Origin: Candidatus Tepidiaquacellales bacterium UBA6667
Lineage (GTDB): Bacteria; Bacteroidota; Ignavibacteria; Tepidaquicellales; Tepidaquicellaceae
Length of the DNA stretch: 12,776 bases
Direction: 5' to 3'
Assembly (NCBI GenBank): GCA_002455255.1
Contig: DKKL01000035.1
Location: forward strand, 155,724 to 168,499
Shown here: positions 7,733 to 12,776 of the stretch, piece after piece
Layout: the number at the start of each line of letters is the position of its first letter
Numbering within the stretch: the first letter of the stretch is position 1
The notes under the pieces: generated by a model
Database searches by the model: none
Told to the model about the DNA's origin: nothing
Seen by the model: the letters and a program-made list of their open reading frames with translations, nothing else
Translations under genes and position numbers: made by a program

Positions 7733-7774
7733 AAAAAATCCTGCGAAACCATTTGATTCGCAGGATTTTTTTTT
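7733..7774 (+). terminator. Intrinsic terminator after TonB receptor 1
   Basis: A 15-bp perfect stem, AAAAAATCCTGCGAA (7733-7747) with TTCGCAGGATTTTTT (7757-7771), closes a 9-nt loop, and the T-run continues to 7774. It lies 17 nt after the receptor stop. This is a textbook Rho-independent terminator; the A-tract on the 5' side would also let it work on the opposite strand. Confidence 0.93.
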
Positions 7775-7777
7775 AAT

Positions 7778-7827
7778 ATAACATTTCCTTAAAACTATCT
7801 TAACAAATCCGTAATAAAGAATTGTTA
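7778..7827 (+). promoter_or_regulatory. Second array of the 11-bp repeat upstream of the T9SS-secreted protein gene
   Basis: Units in 11-bp phase start at 7778 (ATAACATTTCC), 7789 (TTAAAACTATC), 7800 (TTAACAAATCC), 7811 (GTAATAAAGAA) and, weaker, 7822 (TTGTTA). They share the TTAACA core and the trailing TCC of the array at 4807-4872, and the junction TCCGTAATA occurs in both. The array begins right after the preceding terminator and ends about 20 nt before a TATAAT hexamer. The same regulator probably controls both genes. It is less perfect than the first array. Confidence 0.58.
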
Positions 7828-7846
7828 ATTTGATTGATACAAATCT

Positions 7847-7852
7847 TATAAT
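7847..7852 (+). promoter_or_regulatory. Likely -10 hexamer for the T9SS-secreted protein gene
   Basis: An exact TATAAT, 32 nt before the ATG. The last repeat unit TTGTTA (7822-7827) would sit 19 bp upstream, in the place of a poor -35, as expected for an activator-dependent promoter. The region is AT-rich, so a chance match is possible. Confidence 0.45.
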
Positions 7853-7884
7853 AAATAAAAATTTAAATAATTAAAAAATAAAAA

Positions 7885-9564
7885 ATGAAAAAAATCTCAA
7901 CATTATTGTTTTTACTTCTGGTAGCTTTTTCAACGAAATCTTTTGCACAGATTGATTCAACAACTTTGAATGCTTCAAGTATTTCAAACGTAGTAACTTT
8001 GAATAATAACACAACTTATATAATGAAAGGATTCAATTATGTAAGAAGTGGCGGAGTTTTAGTTATTCCTGCTGGTACTTTGATTTTAGGTGATCAAGCA
8101 ACTACCGGAACATTAATAATTGAAAGAGGTGGTAAAATTATTGCAAATGGTACAGAAAACAGACCAATAGTATTTACTTCAAGAAAAGCACCCGGTCAAA
8201 GAGCTCCTGGAGATTGGGGTGGTTTGATTGTTTTAGGAAGAGCTCAGATTAATACTTCATCAGGTGCAGACTCAGCACAGATTGAAGGTTTCCCGGCAGG
8301 GCAAGGTCCTTGGTATGGTGGACAACCGGTAATTAATAATGATTCATCAGGTGTTATAAGATATGTCAGACTTGAATATCCCGGAGTAAATCTAACTGGT
8401 ACAGCAGGAAATGAAATTAACGGTTTAACAACCGGTGGTGTTGGTTCAAGAACTGTAATTGAGTATGTGCAAGTTTCTTATTGTGGTGATGATGCTTTTG
8501 AATTTTTCGGTGGAAATCATGATGCAAGATATTTAATAGCAATGGGTACAGTTGATGATGATTTTGATTGTGACAATGGACATAGCGGTAAAGTTCAGTT
8601 TGGACTTGCTATAAGAGATACATCTAAATCTGACGTTTCTGCATCACATTTGTGGGAAATTGATAATAATAATAATAATCCTGCGAATTTTAATAGCCCA
8701 AGAACAAGAACTACTTTCTCAAATATAACAGCAATTGGTCCAAAGCTGACAAATTCAACTCCATTAAATCCGTTTTATTTAAGAGCAGCACATTTAAGAA
8801 GGAATATGCTTGCTTCAATCTATAACTCAGTTATAACAGGTTATAATGTTGGTATAAGATTTGACGGTTCCGGAGTTTACAATGCTGCACAAGGTGATAC
8901 AATTCAAATTAGAAATACAGTACTTGCCGGTTTTTCTTCAAGAATAGCAGACACCGCAGGTTCTACAACATTTTCACCATCAGTATGGCTACAAACACCT
9001 TCTTTTAGCAATAGAGTATTAACAAATCCAACAGATATTCAGGTTAACAACCAATTCGCTTTTTATGGAGCAACTGGTGTTGCAGCGCTTGCAAATGTAA
9101 ACTGGTATGTACCTGTCGGTGGATCTCCTTTATTAACCGGTGCAGATTTTACTAACCCAAGATTAGCCGGATTTACAACAACTACTTATGTTGGTGCATT
9201 TGGAAATAATAACAATTGGTTATTAAGCTGGTCAAATTTTAATCCACAGTTTTATACTCCACAACCAAATTCAATTTCTTCTAATGGAAATGTAGTACCA
9301 AACAAATTTGAACTTTCACAAAACTTTCCAAATCCGTTTAACCCATCTACTTCGATAAACTTTAATATTCCAACAAAAGGATTTGTAAGTTTAAAAATTT
9401 ATGATGTAACAGGTAAAGAAGTTGCAAACCTTGTTAATCAGGATTTAGTTGCCGGAAGTTACAAATATGATTTCAATGCAACAAATCTTACAACAGGAAT
9501 TTATTTCTATACTTTAACTGCAAATAACTTCCGGGAAACAAAGAAAATGACTCTCATTAAGTAA
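7885..9564 (+). CDS. Secreted beta-helix-like protein with T9SS type A sorting domain
   Basis: A 559-aa exported protein. A signal peptide (1-21, ending SFA before Gln22) leads to a Gly/Asn/Thr-rich body of repeated short beta strands that looks like a right-handed parallel beta-helix (for example GGVLVIPAGTLILGD, GTLIIERGGKIIANGTENRPIVFTS, SRTVIEYVQVSYCGDDAFEFFGG). An acidic cluster, CGDD at 200-203 and DDDFDCDNG at 224-232, holds the only two cysteines noted there and could bind metal or form a disulfide. A five-codon AAT run gives Asn261-265. Residues 475-559 are a T9SS type A sorting domain: SQNFPNPFNPST, then LKIYDVTGKEVANLV, TGIYFYTL and a final KKMTLIK. T9SS carries such proteins across the outer membrane and removes the domain, releasing them or anchoring them to the surface. 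The body resembles a widespread uncharacterised Bacteroidota family; no enzyme motif is recognised. It has its own promoter region with an 11-bp repeat array. Confidence 0.9.
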   Translation: MKKISTLLFLLLVAFSTKSFAQIDSTTLNASSISNVVTLNNNTTYIMKGFNYVRSGGVLVIPAGTLILGDQATTGTLIIERGGKIIANGTENRPIVFTSRKAPGQRAPGDWGGLIVLGRAQINTSSGADSAQIEGFPAGQGPWYGGQPVINNDSSGVIRYVRLEYPGVNLTGTAGNEINGLTTGGVGSRTVIEYVQVSYCGDDAFEFFGGNHDARYLIAMGTVDDDFDCDNGHSGKVQFGLAIRDTSKSDVSASHLWEIDNNNNNPANFNSPRTRTTFSNITAIGPKLTNSTPLNPFYLRAAHLRRNMLASIYNSVITGYNVGIRFDGSGVYNAAQGDTIQIRNTVLAGFSSRIADTAGSTTFSPSVWLQTPSFSNRVLTNPTDIQVNNQFAFYGATGVAALANVNWYVPVGGSPLLTGADFTNPRLAGFTTTTYVGAFGNNNNWLLSWSNFNPQFYTPQPNSISSNGNVVPNKFELSQNFPNPFNPSTSINFNIPTKGFVSLKIYDVTGKEVANLVNQDLVAGSYKYDFNATNLTTGIYFYTLTANNFRETKKMTLIK

Positions 9565-9575
9565 TTGCAATAAAT

Positions 9576-9605
9576 AAAAATGCCTCTAAAATTAGAGGCA
9601 TTTTT
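9576..9605 (+). terminator. Intrinsic terminator after the T9SS-secreted protein gene
   Basis: Stem AAAAATGCCTCTA (9576-9588) with TAGAGGCATTTTT (9593-9605), a 13-bp perfect helix closing AAAT, followed by G and a further T-run. It starts 11 nt after the stop codon. The 5' A-tract makes it potentially bidirectional. Confidence 0.93.
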
Positions 9606-9625
9606 GTTTTTACTTTGAATATTAT

Positions 9626-9706
9626 GGGGCTATAGCTCAGCTGGTAGAGCGTCCGGAGTCATATATAAATTCGGGAAGGTCAGCGGTTCAAATCCGTTTA
9701 GCTCCA
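9626..9706 (+). tRNA. Alanine-type tRNA-like gene with an enlarged anticodon arm
   Basis: Acceptor stem GGGGCTA (9626-9632) pairs with TAGCTCC (9699-9705), including G3:U70, the alanine identity pair; the discriminator is A (9706) and CCA is not encoded. The D-arm is canonical (GCTC 9635-9638, GAGC 9647-9650, loop AGCTGGTA). The T-arm is AGCGG (9682-9686), TTCAAAT, CCGTT (9694-9698). The body is that of a bacterial tRNA-Ala. The part between D- and T-arm is abnormal: TCCGGA (9652-9657) pairs with TTCGGG (9670-9675), with two G-U pairs, around a 12-nt loop, and 6 nt follow before the T-arm. Total length is 81 nt, against 73 for a standard tRNA without CCA. No anticodon can be assigned. It lies only 20 nt after a strong terminator, leaving little room for its own promoter. 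It may be a tRNA pseudogene, a specialised alanylated RNA, or a sequencing error. Confidence 0.6.
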
Positions 9707-9830
9707 CAAATTTATTTATTTTTAAATAACCCTGTCAAATTTCCTTTTCCATTACAATAAATTTTCATTTTCATTAATTAAACAAATTAAAAAGTTATAG
9801 CTTGAATTAATGTTGATTTATTTTATATAT

Positions 9831-9856
9831 TTTACGATTTCTTTACAGTATTTACA
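9831..9856 (+). promoter_or_regulatory. Possible degenerate repeat array upstream of TonB receptor 2
   Basis: TTTACG (9831-9836) and TTTACA (9842-9847) are 11 bp apart, and a third copy, TTTACA (9851-9856), follows 9 bp later, out of phase. The hexamers are the same as the core of the arrays before the other two outer-surface genes, but there are fewer units and the TYCC tail is missing, so this may be chance in AT-rich DNA. Confidence 0.3.
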
Positions 9857-9877
9857 TCATACTTAATATAAAAAGTG

Positions 9878-9885
9878 TATATTTG
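9878..9885 (+). promoter_or_regulatory. Possible -7 promoter element for TonB receptor 2
   Basis: TATATTTG fits the Bacteroidota TAnnTTTG -7 consensus, 80 nt before the ATG and 21 nt after the last TTTACA. A TATAAA at 9867-9872 is an alternative sigma70-like -10. Neither can be chosen from sequence alone. Confidence 0.3.
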
Positions 9886-9965
9886 AATAACTAATTTTTA
9901 ATGAATTTGAATCTCCATTTCAACCATTCAATAAATTAAAATTAAAAAATATAAAAGCATAATTT

Positions 9966-12701
9966 ATGAAGAATCTAATACTCTATTTATTTATACCTAT
10001 TATTTGTTTTTCAAATACTTGCTTTGCTCAGGATACAAAGAAAGATACTGTAGAAATTGAAATTATCGAAATTAATAGAGCTACTGATCGTGAAACCCCG
10101 GTTGCATTTTCTAATATAGGTCAATTACAGATTGAAGAGAAAAGAGCAGGTCAGGATGCTCCGTTACTCGTTAGAAATGTGCCAGGTTTTTATGCTTACT
10201 CTACAGATGGAGCCGGCAATGGGGAAGCTCAGCTGTTAATCAGAGGGTTCAACCAAAATTATGTACAGGTGATGATAAACGGAATCCCGACAAATGATCC
10301 TGAATCTAATTCGGTTTACTGGTCAAACTGGGGTTCAGTTTCCAGTAATGCCGGCTCTATTCAAATTCAAAGAGGTGCGGGATCTTCTTTATATGGTGCA
10401 GGTTCTTTTGGAGGATCGTTTAATATACAAACTTTATTGCCTGACTATAAAAGATTTATTGGATTAACTACTTCATACGGAGATCCGTTAAATACTTTAT
10501 ATGGATTGAAAATTAACAGCGGGAAGTGGGCAAACAACTTTAATACTGCTTTCACTCTTGATAGAAAAATTGCTGAAGGAACAAGGATTGACGGTAGATA
10601 TGAAGGTTTAAATTATTATTTTTCCACATCTTATCAGTCAAGTTCAAATGTACTTTTTAATCTAATACTTCACGGTGCACCTCAGGAACATGGTTATTCA
10701 TTCTCTCAAAATTCAGCATACTTTTCTAAATTCGGTTACAAAGCAAATCCGGCAAACTTCTTACCTAAAACGGTAGTTGAACAGTTACCTCCTAATGGAA
10801 CTACCGGCGTTTCTAATTATGGTTTACTTGCTGATAATGGAAGGGATTTAGTTGGACCAAAATATGTAGATCTTGCTCATAATTTTTTTCATAAACCACA
10901 ACTCGAACTTCATAATACATGGCAAATTGATCCAAAGTCTTTCTTGCGTTCGACTTTTTTCTGGTCTATGGGTAGAGGCGGTGGATCTTCTTTAAATTCT
11001 GCAGGAACTCTTTTTTCATTAAGGGGAAGAGCTCCGGGTGTTAATGGATTTAAAACTGATACACTTATTACTAATTATTATGGACCTGAAGGTTTCATTA
11101 CTGACCCAAGAATTGCCGATACGATATATCTTAGAAATGCTTTTCAAAGAATTTCTTATTCGCTTCATTCACAAGTGGGTTTTTTAACTTCATATTCTCG
11201 TGAAATTAATAAAGATTTTAATTTAACACTTGGTGGTGAATTCAGAAACTGGAAAGCAGATCACCCTGGACATTTTGTAAATTTATATGGTAAAACATCT
11301 GTTACACAGTCCTACGCTGCAGATACTTCAACAACTCCCGGAGTTGTAAAATTAGCAACTTTTTCAAGAAGAGTGTATCAAGGTGATTTAGATGGACCTT
11401 CTTCCGATATTAATCCATTTGATGTTTTCAATTGGAATCTCGGTACTGCAAAAGACCCAACATATAGAACTCAATACAGAAACTATTTAGGGGAAACTCC
11501 ACAGTTCACACTGTTCACTCAGGGATATTATCAGATTGGTCCGGTCAATTTTATGGGTACTTTTCAGTATGTTTATTATTCCTATAAACTAAAAGAAAAT
11601 ATGCCTTCTGAAAATTCAATTGGTAAGTTACTATCAGTTGCAGATGCTAACACTTTAGGATTAATTGATTCTACTAAAGAAGGACTAAATGGGAATGGTA
11701 AATTTTATATGAGAGGTACAAATAGCCGTTGGTATGAGTTTAATCTTGTAAATGAAACAAGAAGTCGTGGATTTGTGCAACCGAAGTTTGGGTTCAACTG
11801 GAATATAAATCAAAATTGGAATTTCTTCGGAAACTTTTCTCATGTAGAAAGATTTGTTGATTTATCAATTTATTATAATCAAGGTCGTGTCTTCCCAAAT
11901 GCAGAAGATGAAAAATCAAATCAGTTTGAAGGTGGATTTGGATTTATAAATGATGATGTTTACGCAAAAATCAACGGATATTATATGTCATGGGATAATA
12001 AATCTGCAAGAATTCAGGATATTTCTCAAGCAGGACAGCCGGGATATGACAGAAATGGATTCCGTTCTGAATTAATCGGTTCGTCTGAACACAAAGGTAT
12101 TGAAGTTGAATGGAATTATTCATTAAATAAAATTTTAACTTCATTACCAGGATTTAATTTAGCAGGTTCTTTCACATATATGGATAACAAATGGACTGAA
12201 GTATTAGAAGCGGTAAAAACAAATCCAAACGGAACTCGAAGATCTTTTAACTCAAATGCTCTGGATATGAATGGAAATGTAGATACTCTATTCTTTGATG
12301 AACTTGTTAGTACACCGGTTGCCTCAGGTCCTCAGCTTATGACTTCTTTAAGTTTACAATACAACAGAGGAAACTTTTTCGGGTCATTAGATTGGAGATT
12401 AATCGGAAGAAATTATGCACTTGATGGAGGAACTTTCCTTGGTGTGAACTCAAGTCTAATTGGTAATGATGCTGCGGGAAGAGAAATTTACAGTACTGAA
12501 TTCCGAGATCAGTTACCATCGGCTTCAGTTTTTGATATAACCGCAGGAGCTGACTTTAATTTATATAAAACATTAAGTGGAACTCTGACTTTGCAATGCT
12601 TTAATTTGTTTGATACAGAATATTTGGCTGCAGCTGACCGATTCGGAATCATTCCGGGTGCATTAAGGCAATTCAGAGCAAATCTTTCTATCGGATTTTG
12701 A
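9966..12701 (+). CDS. TonB-dependent outer-membrane receptor (no CarboxypepD_reg domain)
   Basis: A 911-aa outer-membrane receptor. A signal peptide (1-21, ending CFA) is followed by a short N-terminal segment whose DTVEIEIIEI (27-36) resembles a TonB box. The plug domain (about 45-157) is clear: LLVRNVPGFYAYSTDGAG, AQLLIRGFNQNYVQVMINGIP-type strand-loop, and IQIQRGAGSSLYGAGSFGGSFNI before the barrel. The barrel runs to the C-terminus, with late motifs LQCFNLFDTEYLAAADRF and a final RANLSIGF with terminal Phe, the Bam signal. Unlike the receptor at 4935 it lacks the beta-sandwich N-terminal domain, so the two belong to different subfamilies and are not a recent duplication. No siderophore synthesis, SusD or substrate-processing gene is near. 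The ligand is unknown; the plug style is that of small-ligand (siderophore or cofactor) receptors. It is a single-gene unit closed by its own terminator. Confidence 0.92.
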   Translation: MKNLILYLFIPIICFSNTCFAQDTKKDTVEIEIIEINRATDRETPVAFSNIGQLQIEEKRAGQDAPLLVRNVPGFYAYSTDGAGNGEAQLLIRGFNQNYVQVMINGIPTNDPESNSVYWSNWGSVSSNAGSIQIQRGAGSSLYGAGSFGGSFNIQTLLPDYKRFIGLTTSYGDPLNTLYGLKINSGKWANNFNTAFTLDRKIAEGTRIDGRYEGLNYYFSTSYQSSSNVLFNLILHGAPQEHGYSFSQNSAYFSKFGYKANPANFLPKTVVEQLPPNGTTGVSNYGLLADNGRDLVGPKYVDLAHNFFHKPQLELHNTWQIDPKSFLRSTFFWSMGRGGGSSLNSAGTLFSLRGRAPGVNGFKTDTLITNYYGPEGFITDPRIADTIYLRNAFQRISYSLHSQVGFLTSYSREINKDFNLTLGGEFRNWKADHPGHFVNLYGKTSVTQSYAADTSTTPGVVKLATFSRRVYQGDLDGPSSDINPFDVFNWNLGTAKDPTYRTQYRNYLGETPQFTLFTQGYYQIGPVNFMGTFQYVYYSYKLKENMPSENSIGKLLSVADANTLGLIDSTKEGLNGNGKFYMRGTNSRWYEFNLVNETRSRGFVQPKFGFNWNINQNWNFFGNFSHVERFVDLSIYYNQGRVFPNAEDEKSNQFEGGFGFINDDVYAKINGYYMSWDNKSARIQDISQAGQPGYDRNGFRSELIGSSEHKGIEVEWNYSLNKILTSLPGFNLAGSFTYMDNKWTEVLEAVKTNPNGTRRSFNSNALDMNGNVDTLFFDELVSTPVASGPQLMTSLSLQYNRGNFFGSLDWRLIGRNYALDGGTFLGVNSSLIGNDAAGREIYSTEFRDQLPSASVFDITAGADFNLYKTLSGTLTLQCFNLFDTEYLAAADRFGIIPGALRQFRANLSIGF

Positions 12702-12750
12702 TAACATATCATCATAAATTTTTTTCTTCAAATACTGTTTTTTTTTACTG

Positions 12751-12776
12751 AAAGCGAGGCATCTGCCTCGCTTTTT
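12751..12776 (+). terminator. Intrinsic terminator after TonB receptor 2
   Basis: Stem AAAGCGAGGCA (12751-12761) with TGCCTCGCTTT (12764-12774), in practice GCGAGGC/GCCTCGC with a 4-nt ATCT loop plus A-T pairs, followed by T to the window edge. It lies 49 nt after the stop. The T-rich stretches before it (about 12719-12746) are not part of the hairpin. Confidence 0.9.

Larger units (their letters stand above)
9707..9965 (+). other. 259-nt AT-rich region between the tRNA-like gene and TonB receptor 2
   Basis: No ORF, riboswitch consensus (such as a cobalamin box) or stable hairpin was recognised. It holds three TTTAC[AG] hexamers, at 9831, 9842 and 9851, and possible promoter elements TATAAA (9867-9872) and TATATTTG (9878-9885). 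The remainder is AT-rich leader ending in an A-rich stretch before the ATG, with no Shine-Dalgarno sequence. Confidence 0.5.

Noticed and set aside
8665..8679. Five AAT codons in a row as a phase-variation tract
   Set aside because: A trinucleotide run changes length without a frameshift and is very short, so it is only an Asn run in the protein.
9707..9965. A cobalamin or other riboswitch before TonB receptor 2
   Set aside because: No conserved box or stable multi-stem fold is visible in this very AT-rich leader.
4935..12701. The two TonB receptors as a tandem duplication
   Set aside because: Only one has the CarboxypepD_reg-like domain, and their plug and C-terminal motifs differ; they are different subfamilies.
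12337..12715. Two short - strand open frames at the end of TonB receptor 2
   Set aside because: Both are antisense to the barrel C-terminus, whose frame is supported up to the terminal Phe.

Overview
The window is AT-rich and fully coding on the + strand. It most likely comes from the Bacteroidota/Chlorobiota/Ignavibacteria assemblage. Four things point there: a C-terminal type IX secretion (T9SS) type A sorting domain that opens with an 'SQNFPNPFNPST' signature (common in Ignavibacteria-type genomes), two large TonB-dependent receptors (one with an N-terminal carboxypeptidase-regulatory-like domain), the gene order hrcA-grpE-dnaJ without dnaK, and starts preceded by A/T-rich leaders with no Shine-Dalgarno sequence. 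The lineage is inferred from protein style, not from a marker gene.

Layout: (1) 1-1758, the 3' tail of an unidentified gene, a GT2-family glycosyltransferase and a single-domain carbon-nitrogen hydrolase resembling the glutaminase domain of NAD+ synthetase, closely packed as one operon. (2) 1905-4798, a heat-shock operon hrcA-grpE-dnaJ ending in a strong hairpin; no CIRCE operator is visible in front of hrcA. (3) 4799-7774, a 926-aa CarboxypepD_reg/TonB receptor preceded by a six-unit array of 11-bp direct repeats and followed by an intrinsic terminator. (4) 7775-9605, a secreted 559-aa beta-helix-like protein with a T9SS sorting domain, preceded by a second array of the same 11-bp repeat and followed by an intrinsic terminator. 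(5) 9626-9706, an alanine-type tRNA-like gene with an oversized anticodon arm. (6) 9707-12776, a second TonB receptor of 911 aa and its terminator.

The most interesting signals are two. First, 11-bp periodic TTWAYA-type arrays sit in front of the TonB receptor and the T9SS-secreted protein. Their geometry matches binding sites of PhoB/PhoP-type response regulators, suggesting that the two are co-regulated parts of one surface uptake system, possibly in response to phosphate starvation. Second, the tRNA-like gene keeps the G3:U70 alanine identity pair and A73 but carries about 8 extra nucleotides in and next to the anticodon arm, so no anticodon can be assigned. It could be a degenerate tRNA or an alanylatable RNA with another job.

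No mobile element, CRISPR array or phage gene is visible.
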